Assembly: GCF_013166655.1 (NCBI RefSeq)
Contig: NZ_JABKCA010000045.1
Coordinates: 1-46,250 of the forward strand
Length of the DNA: 46,250 nt
From: Lentimicrobium sp. L6
GTDB lineage: Bacteria; Bacteroidota; Bacteroidia; Bacteroidales; UBA12170
Direction: 5' to 3'
Shown here piece after piece: positions 31,560 through 39,446 of the stretch; within the stretch, counting starts at the first letter, position 1, and every line of letters begins with the position of its first letter. The notes beneath the pieces are model-generated. The model was not told the DNA's origin. It saw only the letters and a list, made by a program, of their open reading frames with translations, and ran no database searches. The position numbers and the translations under genes were made by a program.

Positions 31560-32813
31560 ATGAATCAACAAAGCAAAACAGGGCCATTAATTATTATAGG
31601 TTCCTTATTTTTTATTTTGGGTTTCATTACCTGGCTTAATGGAATATTAATCCCATATTTAAAAACAGCTTGTGAGCTAACTGATTTTCAGGCATTATTT
31701 GTAGCATTTGCATTTTACATTAGCTATACGGTGATGGCTTTACCTGCTTCATGGATACTTAAAAAAACTGGTTTTAAGAACGGAATGTCTATTGGTCTTT
31801 GGGTGATGGCTGTTGGAGCTTTGGTATTTATCCCTGCTGCTGCTACTCGTATATACTCCTTCTTCCTTGTTGGGCTTTTTATACTTGGAACTGGGATGTC
31901 TATTTTACAAACAGCAGTAAATCCATACATTACCATCCTCGGACCTATTGAGTCTGCCGCTAAAAGAATCAGTATGATGGGAATAGCCAACAAACTTGCA
32001 GGAGCAATAGCTCCACTAGTATTGGCTTATTTCGTAGTTCAACAAGGCGATGATGAAGCCATTAAAAACTTGGTCAATTTAAGTGCAGAAGATAAATCGA
32101 TTTTCTTAGATGGCTTAGCCGCAAGAGTAGTGAATCCATATATCGTCATGGCTATAGTACTTTTTATAGTTGGTTTAGGTTTGAAATTCTCTAATCTTCC
32201 AGAAGTAGATTCAGAAGGAAATGATGACATCAATGATTCTACACAAGAAGATAAATCAAGTGTATTTGCTTATCCATATTTAGTTTTAGGCGTATTTACT
32301 TTATTCTTTTATGTAGGGGCAGAAGTTATTGCAGGTGATACCATCATTCAGTATGGTAAGTCACTGGGAATATCCATGGAATCTGCTAAAATGTTCACCA
32401 CCTACACCATGGTTTCCATGCTAGTGGGTTATGTTTTGGGGATTTTATTTATTCCAAAATACATCTCTCAGCATAGAGCTTTACAAGCATCCGCAGTCTT
32501 AGGAATTGTATTTACAACTGTGGCTCTATTCACCGATGGTTTTGTTTCGGTACTCTTTATTGCCCTATTAGGATTTGCCAATGCTTTGGTATGGCCAGCC
32601 ATTTGGCCTCTTGCTATTAAAGGATTAGGAAGGCATATTAAAACAGGTTCTGCCATGTTGATTATGGCCATTTCTGGAGGAGCGATTCTACCATTAGCCT
32701 GGGGTAAGATGAGCGATTTATATGGTAGTCAAACAGCCTATTTCGTTATGATACCTTGCTATTTGGTTATCTTGTTTTTCTCTACTTATGGGTATAAGAT
32801 TAAGAAGTGGTAG
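31560..32813 (+). CDS. Sugar MFS transporter of the FucP/GluP type
   Basis: This 417-residue inner-membrane symporter has about 12 hydrophobic helices and belongs to the FHS branch of the major facilitator superfamily (fucose, glucose, galactose; H+-coupled). The FILGFITWLNGILIPYLK opening is typical, as are FYISYTVMALPASWILKKTGFKNG and the LQTAVNPYITILGP segment of helix 4-5. An acidic hydrophilic loop (about 218-236) divides the two six-helix halves. Glucose/galactose is the commonest substrate in Bacteroidota, but the exact sugar cannot be read from the sequence. The 35-nt gap to ettA could allow read-through; a terminator follows at 32900. Confidence 0.9.
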   Translation: MNQQSKTGPLIIIGSLFFILGFITWLNGILIPYLKTACELTDFQALFVAFAFYISYTVMALPASWILKKTGFKNGMSIGLWVMAVGALVFIPAAATRIYSFFLVGLFILGTGMSILQTAVNPYITILGPIESAAKRISMMGIANKLAGAIAPLVLAYFVVQQGDDEAIKNLVNLSAEDKSIFLDGLAARVVNPYIVMAIVLFIVGLGLKFSNLPEVDSEGNDDINDSTQEDKSSVFAYPYLVLGVFTLFFYVGAEVIAGDTIIQYGKSLGISMESAKMFTTYTMVSMLVGYVLGILFIPKYISQHRALQASAVLGIVFTTVALFTDGFVSVLFIALLGFANALVWPAIWPLAIKGLGRHIKTGSAMLIMAISGGAILPLAWGKMSDLYGSQTAYFVMIPCYLVILFFSTYGYKIKKW

Positions 32814-32832
32814 TTAAAGAAGACCGAAGTTG

Positions 32833-32858
32833 GAAGCTTGAAGCTTGAAGCTTGAAGC
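32833..32858. repeat. GAAGCTT heptamer array
   Basis: Three perfect GAAGCTT units followed by a partial GAAGC, just after the MFS gene and before its terminator. A third heptamer family in this part of the window. Confidence 0.8.
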
Positions 32859-32899
32859 AAATACGCTAAGGCATATCAATTCTTAAATAGAAAATACAG

Positions 32900-32928
32900 A
32901 GGAGTCCTTGAATAAAGGGCTCCTTTTT
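32900..32928 (+). terminator. Rho-independent terminator after the MFS transporter
   Basis: Positions 32900-32909 pair with 32915-32924 (10 bp, one G-U) around a 5-nt loop; five T follow. Confidence 0.82.
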
Positions 32929-33088
32929 ATTTAGGTCATATTTCCTGATTAAAAAAATCCATTGGATATTATTCATCTATTCAACTCAAATAAAATGAGA
33001 AATGTTATTTCAATATTATTCATCTACTACAGATTGATAATCTGAATATTACAGAATTTTTTGAAAATATTAAAACAGTAGACTTTTT

Positions 33089-33096
33089 TACTTTTG
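33089..33096 (+). promoter_or_regulatory. -7 promoter element before the 46-residue ORF and the 339-residue membrane protein
   Basis: TACTTTTG matches TAnnTTTG exactly. A TTTG word at 33060-33063 is 25 nt away, longer than the usual 18-21 nt. The predicted start is about 33102, giving a long leader if the target is the gene at 33326. The rest of 32930-33325 shows only the small ORF listed next. Confidence 0.45.
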
Positions 33097-33123
33097 TCCT
33101 TATAAACGCAAACCAATAGGAAT

Positions 33124-33264
33124 ATGATAGGAGAAGCCACAGTTATGGCATCAAACATAACGGATAGAGGTTCTTTTACATCCAAATCAAAAATGTTCGG
33201 TAGTTTAGGTTCCGAAATTGAATTGGAAATTTCTGTAAACCACGTTAAACACAATAGTATATAA
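33124..33264 (+). CDS. Possible small protein (46 residues)
   Basis: An ATG 28 nt after a good -7 element opens a 46-codon frame ending at TAA 33262-33264. The start reads MIGEATVMASNITDRGS and the end ISVNHVKHNSI. It has no Cys, no hydrophobic helix and no recognised motif. It lies 61 nt before the membrane-protein gene, so it could be a small cistron or an upstream ORF in that gene's leader. Position and promoter support it; the protein sequence alone does not. Confidence 0.3.
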   Translation: MIGEATVMASNITDRGSFTSKSKMFGSLGSEIELEISVNHVKHNSI

Positions 33265-33325
33265 ATGCCTCATTCACTCTTAAAACCATCAAAGAAAATC
33301 AATCGCTAATCAAAAATCAAAAACT

Positions 33326-34345
33326 ATGAAATTGAAAACCTTAATTCTGTGTTTCTTAATTGGAGCAATGGGTTTATTAAGTACTGTAAGCAGTGCTGCA
33401 ATGGTAACAAATCCTCAAAATGAAATAGAAAAGGTAAGTGAAGACCTTGAAAACACCGTGAAAGAAAGCAAAAGTGAACAAGCACGAGAAAAAACTACAG
33501 ACTGGTTTTCACTTGTTATTGCTCTTGCCTATTTTCTGGGAGTTTTCATTCTACTTCCACTAGTGATTTATACCAATATGAATGAAAAAATCTTTATTGC
33601 TACTGAAAGCCATAAAATAGAGCTTGTTGATGGTCTGGACGAGAAGCAACGCAACGAAAAAGCAGTTGAAATATTAGAAGGGATAGAGGCTCAGATGAGC
33701 AATATTACCGATGATGAAGGTAACGAATTCGTCACAATTACCAGTGGGAAACAAGCTGTTCATACTAAGATGGGTCTTGACTATATTAATAAAAGATTAG
33801 ATCCTAGTGATGAAGATATAAAAAACAGGGTTACTGAATTTACAGAAGTCTATAATGATAGAACTAAACGTGTTTTTACCGGATCGAAGTGGATCATAGG
33901 ATGTGCAATTGGTATTGTCGTTTTATTAGGCATTATAGATATAAGCTTAATATTCAGCTTCTTTATCCTATTACACCTTTTAGGATTAGTTTTCTATTAT
34001 TTATCTAGTAAAACGCCTCTTTATGCATTAGAAAAAAGATTAAAAACTTTCGGCACTTTAAAACTAGGTGTTGTTGGTGGAATATTAACTGGATTATTTG
34101 CTGGTTTTGCGGCAAAAGAATATGTAAGTATCAATGGTGGATCATGGCAACGAGATTATGAAGGAGAATTCAATTCTTCCATGGTTTTAGTTTTAATAAT
34201 TGCAGTTGTTGCTATGTTTATAGCCTTTATGGTTGCCCTTTTCGGCATCATAAATTTCCTCATTAACTATTCTACTTCATTTCTTTCTCCATTGAAGAAA
34301 GAAGATAAATGGTATGCAGAAAATATGCTTAAAACTGATATCTAA
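33326..34345 (+). CDS. Multi-pass membrane protein of unknown function
   Basis: I do not recognise a family for this 339-residue protein. It starts with a signal-peptide-like segment (about 1-24, SSAAM at the possible cleavage site). A Glu/Lys-rich stretch follows (about 30-58), then a membrane helix (about 62-84) and a soluble acidic domain of about 100 residues with an FVTITSGKQAVHTKMG segment. A pair of helices lies near 188-228, another near 249-266, and a long hydrophobic segment near 284-320. The soluble domain would be on one side of the membrane between helices 1 and 2. It has its own terminator and no obvious partner genes. Confidence 0.7.
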   Translation: MKLKTLILCFLIGAMGLLSTVSSAAMVTNPQNEIEKVSEDLENTVKESKSEQAREKTTDWFSLVIALAYFLGVFILLPLVIYTNMNEKIFIATESHKIELVDGLDEKQRNEKAVEILEGIEAQMSNITDDEGNEFVTITSGKQAVHTKMGLDYINKRLDPSDEDIKNRVTEFTEVYNDRTKRVFTGSKWIIGCAIGIVVLLGIIDISLIFSFFILLHLLGLVFYYLSSKTPLYALEKRLKTFGTLKLGVVGGILTGLFAGFAAKEYVSINGGSWQRDYEGEFNSSMVLVLIIAVVAMFIAFMVALFGIINFLINYSTSFLSPLKKEDKWYAENMLKTDI

Positions 34346-34359
34346 ATGTGAAAATATGG

Positions 34360-34389
34360 AGGAGCCTTTTTAAACAAGGGCTCCTTTTT
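34360..34389 (+). terminator. Rho-independent terminator after the unknown membrane protein
   Basis: AGGAGCC (34360-34366) pairs with GGCTCCT (34379-34385) around a 12-nt loop, followed by five T. The spacer 34390-34603 beyond it holds only a TATACTAT/ATAGTATA inverted pair (34437-34444 and about 34465-34472) and REP-like fragments. Confidence 0.7.
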
Positions 34390-34603
34390 CAGTTCAACTC
34401 CGCTCTATTTAGAGTCTGTCGATAAAGTCGAATGTATATACTATAAAGTTCAAATTACTCACAAATAGTATAATATATTTTGTGTTCGTGAGCTCCGTTC
34501 AATCGGTTCTAGGCGTGTGAAAAATTCAAACCGTAGAATACTGGTGTAATTGAGGATTTGGATTTTGAGCAACAACGATGATGCTGGGCTTTATAGACGA
34601 GCA

Positions 34604-35686
34604 CTATTTAGGAGCATTCCTAACCAAATAGAAAGCAATAAAAGAGAAAACTATATTGGGAATCCAAGCAGCCAAAATGGGAGATAATCCTCCATAAACC
34701 GCAAAAACAGTAGCAAATTGCATAAAGAGGATATAGATAAAGGTGAGGGCAATTCCTAAGCCTAAATGCATTCCCATTCCTCCTCTTACTTTTCTAGATG
34801 ATAGCGAAACACCAATTAAAGTCAGAATAAGCGCTGCAAATGGATAAGCCGTTCGCTTTTGCTGTTCTACTTCGTATTGAATGACATTTCCGGCGCCTTT
34901 CATCTTTTGATCTTTGATAAACTTATTGATTTCAAAAAAGTCCATCACTTCATAATCCTCTTTAATCAGTATCAAATCTTTGGGTATCAAAGCCAAGGTG
35001 GTATCCATTTCGGAGCCTTTTGTTAACACCTCCTTCAAGCCATCTATCTCTCTAATATAAAAGTCCTTGATTTTCCAATTGTTATTTACTGTATCATAAA
35101 TAGCTTTTCCACTATTGAGCTTATATATCAAGCTTCCGTCATCATCAAATTGCTCCAAAGAAAATTTCATAGCAGACAGTGTTCTTTCATCGTAGCGCTC
35201 CACATAAACAAAGTTATTCCGGGAAATCTGAAAATGAATATTTTGTCCCCTATCCATCTTCAAGTTAGAAATATACTTCTGCTTAAACTCTCGCATCTTA
35301 ACATTGGTGTGAGGAATTACAAAATTACCCAACACAAAAGACATGAGTGCTAAAAAAGTAGCGGCAATCATATAGGGTCTCAGTAATCGTCTAAAACTAA
35401 CCCCACTACTGAGGATGGCAATAATTTCGGTATTGGTTGCCAATTTGGAAGTAAAGAAGATAACGGAGATAAAAACAAAGAGGTAACTAAAAAGATTGAT
35501 AAAGTATGGGAGAAAATTTAAGTAATACGAGAAAATAATCTCATATAATGGAGCTTTATTCTCCAACAAATCCTGAATCTTTTCCGATAAATCAAAAACA
35601 ATAATCACCCCTGCCAAAAGTGTAATGGCATAGAAAAAAGTTCCTAAAAACTTCTTGATGATATATCTATCAATCTTTTTGAGCAT
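34604..35686 (-). CDS. LptF/LptG family permease
   Basis: This 360-residue inner-membrane protein belongs to the YjgP/YjgQ family, the permease half of the LptB2FG machine that extracts lipopolysaccharide for transport to the outer membrane. Three helices are in the first 110 residues (KKFLGTFFYAITLLAGVIIVF; LPYFINLFSYLFVFISVIFF; then near 100). A periplasmic beta-jellyroll-like domain follows (about 125-265) and three further helices (about 275-355). The conserved LATNTEIIAILSSGVSFRRLLRP coupling region follows helix 2. The sequence does not decide between LptF and LptG. It is co-transcribed with tgt, which ends 3 nt before it. Confidence 0.9.
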   Translation of the reverse strand: MLKKIDRYIIKKFLGTFFYAITLLAGVIIVFDLSEKIQDLLENKAPLYEIIFSYYLNFLPYFINLFSYLFVFISVIFFTSKLATNTEIIAILSSGVSFRRLLRPYMIAATFLALMSFVLGNFVIPHTNVKMREFKQKYISNLKMDRGQNIHFQISRNNFVYVERYDERTLSAMKFSLEQFDDDGSLIYKLNSGKAIYDTVNNNWKIKDFYIREIDGLKEVLTKGSEMDTTLALIPKDLILIKEDYEVMDFFEINKFIKDQKMKGAGNVIQYEVEQQKRTAYPFAALILTLIGVSLSSRKVRGGMGMHLGLGIALTFIYILFMQFATVFAVYGGLSPILAAWIPNIVFSFIAFYLVRNAPK

Positions 35687-35689
35687 ATA

Positions 35690-36820
35690 TTATAGTCTAT
35701 TCTGTAATTTTGGAACCATCATATTTTTCCATGAGGCAAAATCACCTGCTAAGATATGCTTTCTAGCTTCGCCTACCAACCATAAATAAAAACGAAGATT
35801 ATGCAGACTTGCAGCCATAGGACCTAGAGTTTCTTTGGCCACAAATAGATGACGGATATAGGCTTTGGAATAAATACTGTCTACAAAAGAGAATCCATTT
35901 GGATCGATAGGGCTAAAATCTTTTTCCCATTTCTTATTTTTAATATTGATGATTCCTTCACTGGTAAACAACATTCCATTTCTTCCATTACGAGTAGGCA
36001 TCACACAATCAAACATATCTATTCCTAAAGCAATTCCCTCTAAAATATTCACTGGTGTTCCTACACCCATTAAATAACGTGGCTTATCTTTTGGTAAGAT
36101 ATCACAAACCTCTTCAGCCATTTCATACATCATCTCAGCTGGCTCACCAACGGATAATCCACCAATTGCATTTCCTTCGGCTCCTACATTAGCAATATAC
36201 TCTGCCGACCGTTTCCTCAAATCACTATAAGTACTTCCTTGCACAATAGGGAATAAGGCTTGTTTATGCCCATACTTTCCTTCTGTATTTTTGAATTGAT
36301 TCACACACCTGTCCAACCAACGATGTGTCATTTCCATAGAATTCTTAGCATAATCATAATCGCAAGGATAAGGTGTACACTCATCAAAAGCCATCATGAT
36401 ATCGGCACCAATACTCCTTTCAATGTCCATGACTCTTTCCGGAGTAAACATGTGTCTTGAACCATCTATATGAGATTGAAAAAGAACACCCTCCTCAGTC
36501 AACTTACGAGTACCAGCTAAACTATAAACTTGATATCCACCACTATCTGTCAATATTGGTCTATCCCAACCATTGAATTTATGCAATCCTCCGGCTGCTT
36601 CCATTATTTCCATACCAGGACGAAGATAAAGGTGATAAGTATTCCCTAATATGATTTGGGCATTGGTATCTTCCTTTACATCACGTATATGCACTGCTTT
36701 TACCGCACCAGCAGTACCGACAGGCATAAAGATAGGAGTTTGTATTTTTCCATGATCGGTTGTAATCTCACCCGCTCTTGCTTTACTTTTATCGTCTAAT
36801 TTATCAATCCGAAAATCCAT
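35690..36820 (-). CDS. tgt: tRNA-guanine(34) transglycosylase
   Basis: Tgt exchanges the wobble guanine of tRNAs for Asp, Asn, His and Tyr with preQ1, the key step in queuosine formation. The 376-residue TIM barrel shows PIFMPVGTAGAVKAV (about 31), the catalytic Asp in TDSGGYQVYSL (about 92) and the second in GIDMFDCVMPTRNGRNG (about 264-280). GGLSVGEP and YLMGVGTP lie between. The usual CxCxxC...H zinc site near residues 300-330 is not evident: the segment here reads INIKNKKWEKDFSPIDPNG. The missing Cys cluster is unusual and may mark a Bacteroidota subgroup. A leftward promoter lies upstream and the LptF/G gene follows after 3 nt. Confidence 0.93.
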   Translation of the reverse strand: MDFRIDKLDDKSKARAGEITTDHGKIQTPIFMPVGTAGAVKAVHIRDVKEDTNAQIILGNTYHLYLRPGMEIMEAAGGLHKFNGWDRPILTDSGGYQVYSLAGTRKLTEEGVLFQSHIDGSRHMFTPERVMDIERSIGADIMMAFDECTPYPCDYDYAKNSMEMTHRWLDRCVNQFKNTEGKYGHKQALFPIVQGSTYSDLRKRSAEYIANVGAEGNAIGGLSVGEPAEMMYEMAEEVCDILPKDKPRYLMGVGTPVNILEGIALGIDMFDCVMPTRNGRNGMLFTSEGIINIKNKKWEKDFSPIDPNGFSFVDSIYSKAYIRHLFVAKETLGPMAASLHNLRFYLWLVGEARKHILAGDFASWKNMMVPKLQNRL

Positions 36821-36837
36821 GCTATTCTAGTTTTTTG

Positions 36838-36845
36838 CAAAGATA
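36838..36845 (-). promoter_or_regulatory. -7 promoter element of the tgt-lptF/G operon
   Basis: The minus strand reads TATCTTTG, an exact TAnnTTTG match, 17 nt before the tgt ATG at 36820. Confidence 0.6.
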
Positions 36846-36991
36846 GAAAATGCCTTATTGTCTGCTATTTTTGTAAGTTATTAATTGTTAAGGAATTCAA
36901 GAAAAAGCTGTTCTGTCTTGCATTCATTTTTATCAACAAATGGTCTTTAGTAAATAAGCAAGGGCCGAAAAAATACAGTCCATGCCTTTTG

Positions 36992-36999
36992 TACTTTCG
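36992..36999 (+). promoter_or_regulatory. Possible -7 element of the glycosyltransferase-sigma operon
   Basis: TACTTTCG is one base from TAnnTTTG and lies 21 nt before the ATG at 37021. Confidence 0.35.
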
Positions 37000-37020
37000 T
37001 TTCTTGTAAATAAAGCATAA

Positions 37021-38142
37021 ATGATCAATTTCTACGATATAAACATTATTATTTTCGGTGTTTTTGCATTGGCCTTTTTGATACAGATGATCTATATCTG
37101 GTTCATTTTTGGGCGTTTGGCTTTTTATAAACCAAACATAGATAAGCGAATTGAAAAACCTGTTTCGGTGGTTATTACTGCTAGAGATGATTATTTCTTT
37201 CTACAAAAACATCTACCCAGTATTTTAACACAAGACTATCCTGAATATGAAGTAGTAGTGGTAAATGACCGCTCCGATGATGAAACCATGGCCTTACTAG
37301 ACAGATTGAATAATCAGTATGACCATTTGAAAGTGGTGAATATGAATCATAGTGTGAGTTTTTACCCTGGCAAGAAATTCCCACTTTCTATTGGAATCAA
37401 ATCGGCCAAACATGAAATATTACTTCTAACCGATTCCGACTGTCAAGTAAATAGCAAAGACTGGATAAGGAATATGCAAATGGGATTTGATGAACAAACT
37501 CAAATCATTTTAGGATATGGTCCTTACCAACCCAAAAAAGGAATTCTTAATTCACTTATCAGATATTATAGTTATTTCACAGCCTTACAATATCTTTCCT
37601 TTGCTTTAGCAAAGATGCCATATATGGGTGTAGGTAGAAATTTGGCATATACAAAATCCCTTTTTTTTAAGAATAATGGATTTATCTCACATTATAGGGT
37701 CGCTTCTGGTGACGATGATTTATTCGTGAACGAAACTGCAAAAAAGAATAATGTAAAAATTTGTATTAATCCAGATAGCTTCACCTACAGTGTACCTAAA
37801 ACGACTTTTGGTCAATGGATCAAACAAAAGAAAAGACATTTGTCAGCGGGTAAATTATACAAAAAAAGACATCAATTTGTATTGAGTTTATACCCATTCA
37901 GCTTGCTCTTATTCTATTCTCTATTTGCTTTCCAGATGTATACTGGATTCCTATTTTACTATGTATTAGGCATTTTGGCTGTTCGTTTAATCAGTTTCAT
38001 GGTGATTCAGAAAACTAGTATGAATAAGCTCAACGAAAAGAAATTATTTTTAACTTCGCCAATATTAGAACTGTTTATCTTTTTACTCAATAGTTTATTG
38101 GTAATGAGTAACACCATCTACACTAAAAACAAATGGAAGTAA
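37021..38142 (+). CDS. Family 2 glycosyltransferase, membrane-bound
   Basis: This 373-residue GT-A enzyme adds sugars from a nucleotide-sugar donor. One N-terminal helix (about 7-32) is followed by the catalytic domain: VSVVITARDDYFFLQKHLPS (about 48), VVVNDRSDDET (about 79), the DxD metal motif in LLTDSDCQV (about 135-143) and the acceptor-side ASGDDDLFVN (about 234). A QWIKQKKRH block (about 263) matches the QxxRW-like motif in altered form. Two to three helices close the protein (about 285-325 and 345-365). Product unknown; exopolysaccharide or membrane glycolipid is likely. Its end overlaps the sigma factor gene by 10 nt. Confidence 0.88.
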   Translation: MINFYDINIIIFGVFALAFLIQMIYIWFIFGRLAFYKPNIDKRIEKPVSVVITARDDYFFLQKHLPSILTQDYPEYEVVVVNDRSDDETMALLDRLNNQYDHLKVVNMNHSVSFYPGKKFPLSIGIKSAKHEILLLTDSDCQVNSKDWIRNMQMGFDEQTQIILGYGPYQPKKGILNSLIRYYSYFTALQYLSFALAKMPYMGVGRNLAYTKSLFFKNNGFISHYRVASGDDDLFVNETAKKNNVKICINPDSFTYSVPKTTFGQWIKQKKRHLSAGKLYKKRHQFVLSLYPFSLLLFYSLFAFQMYTGFLFYYVLGILAVRLISFMVIQKTSMNKLNEKKLFLTSPILELFIFLLNSLLVMSNTIYTKNKWK

Positions 38143-38741
38143 ACAATAAGCTGACTCATAAAGCTCAACGAGACTACGAATTAGTTTTAAAGGCCCTAAA
38201 AGGTAATCAAGATGCTTATGCAGAATTGATGAAAAATTATAGGGATAGCCTTTACTTCATGCTCCTAAAAATGACTAATAATGCCACCGATGCTGAAGAT
38301 TTAACCATTGAAGCCTTTGGAAAAGCATTTAAAAATATCAAATCCTATTCACCCAAATATGCTTTTAGCACCTGGCTTTTTAAAATAGCAACCAATAATG
38401 CTATTGATTTTATTAGAAAGAAAAAGCAACGCACACTAAGCATCGACAAACCATACTCCAATAGTGAGGAAGGGCCTGATATGTCACAAAATATTGAATC
38501 TGGAGGATTAGACCCAGAGGAAGCTTTCATTAGACAGCAAAAAATTCAGTTGATGAGAGGAATAGTAGACAAGTTGAAGCCGCACTATAAAACACTTGTT
38601 GAACTCAGGTATTTCAAAGAATATTCCTATGAAGAAATTGCTGAAGAACTAGAGCTCCCATTAGGAACAGTTAAAGCCCAATTGTTTAGAGCTCGTGAGT
38701 TTCTCTATAATGTTTTGAAAGAATCTAAAGACAAAATTTAG
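38133..38741 (+). CDS. Sigma-70 family RNA polymerase sigma factor (ECF type)
   Basis: This 202-residue sigma factor has only regions 2 and 4. Region 2 spans about residues 25-95 (YRDSLYFMLLKMT, then DAEDLTIEAFGKAFKNI and the TWLFKIATNNAIDFIRKKK segment that contacts the -10 region). An acidic linker (about 100-130) separates it from region 4 (about 135-190, with YSYEEIAEELELPLGTVKAQLFRARE as helix-turn-helix). Its ATG lies inside the end of the glycosyltransferase gene (10-nt overlap), implying translational coupling. No anti-sigma gene follows; the next gene is a DUF4136 lipoprotein with its own promoter. The regulon is unknown. Confidence 0.92.
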   Translation: MEVNNKLTHKAQRDYELVLKALKGNQDAYAELMKNYRDSLYFMLLKMTNNATDAEDLTIEAFGKAFKNIKSYSPKYAFSTWLFKIATNNAIDFIRKKKQRTLSIDKPYSNSEEGPDMSQNIESGGLDPEEAFIRQQKIQLMRGIVDKLKPHYKTLVELRYFKEYSYEEIAEELELPLGTVKAQLFRAREFLYNVLKESKDKI

Positions 38742-38804
38742 AACCAAATTTCACGAATTATCCTAATATTCCTTTTTCATTTTTTTTAATATTAATTGAA
38801 AATA

Positions 38805-38836
38805 TTTGATTTTCTTTGTATAAACAAGTATCTTTA
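38805..38836 (+). promoter_or_regulatory. Promoter of the DUF4136 lipoprotein gene
   Basis: TTTG (38805-38808), a 20-nt spacer and TATCTTTA (38829-38836, one base off consensus) precede the ATG at 38866 by 29 nt. Confidence 0.5.
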
Positions 38837-38865
38837 AAATTATAAAACGATTTAAAATATCCATT

Positions 38866-39441
38866 ATGAATAAACTTTTCCCTTTACTTATCATACTTGC
38901 ATTGGCTCTCACCTCTTGTAATACTGTAAAAACTACCGTTGACTATGATCCGCAAGCTGATTTTAGCGTATACAAAACATTTTCTTATGTACCATGGAAC
39001 AAACAAAGTGATGAGATTTTAAGTGAGCGCGATAAAAAAAGATTTAGAGCTGCTTGCACAGCTCAATTAGAAAAAATAGGTTATGTAAAAGGTGAAGGAA
39101 AAACAGATTTAGTCGTCAATCTATTTTTAATAATTGATGAAAAAACTGGAACTGCTACTTTTAATGACTTCTACTCTTCTGGTGGCCCAACTGTAGGATA
39201 TTATTATGGCCCTTGGGGATATAATAGCCCAGGTGGAGTTTCTGTTGTTGGAACCATGCATAGTTACGATTATGAAGAAGGAACATTAATAGTTGACCTT
39301 TTGGATGTGAAGAAAAAACAATTGGCTTGGCAAGGTATTGCTAAAAAGACTTTAAAGTCTCATAAAAAAGGTGACGGTGAGGCCATAAATGTAGTTATGG
39401 AAAAACTTTTTAAAGGTTTCCCCCTTCAAGCCTCAAAATAA
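38866..39441 (+). CDS. DUF4136 lipoprotein
   Basis: This 191-residue envelope lipoprotein has lipobox LTSC (Cys about residue 18). The mature part is a single DUF4136 domain: VDYDPQADFSVYKTFSYVPW (about 25-44), the KTDLVVNLFLIIDEK strand near 83 and the GTLIVDLLDVKKKQLAWQGIA segment near 138-158. A Gly/Tyr-rich insert (about 105-125, GYYYGPWGYNSPGG) is unusual but seen in some members. Function unknown; the family is common in Bacteroidota and Gammaproteobacteria. The kinase gene at 39447 begins 5 nt after its stop, so the two are likely co-transcribed. Confidence 0.88.
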   Translation: MNKLFPLLIILALALTSCNTVKTTVDYDPQADFSVYKTFSYVPWNKQSDEILSERDKKRFRAACTAQLEKIGYVKGEGKTDLVVNLFLIIDEKTGTATFNDFYSSGGPTVGYYYGPWGYNSPGGVSVVGTMHSYDYEEGTLIVDLLDVKKKQLAWQGIAKKTLKSHKKGDGEAINVVMEKLFKGFPLQASK

Positions 39442-39446
39442 ACCCA

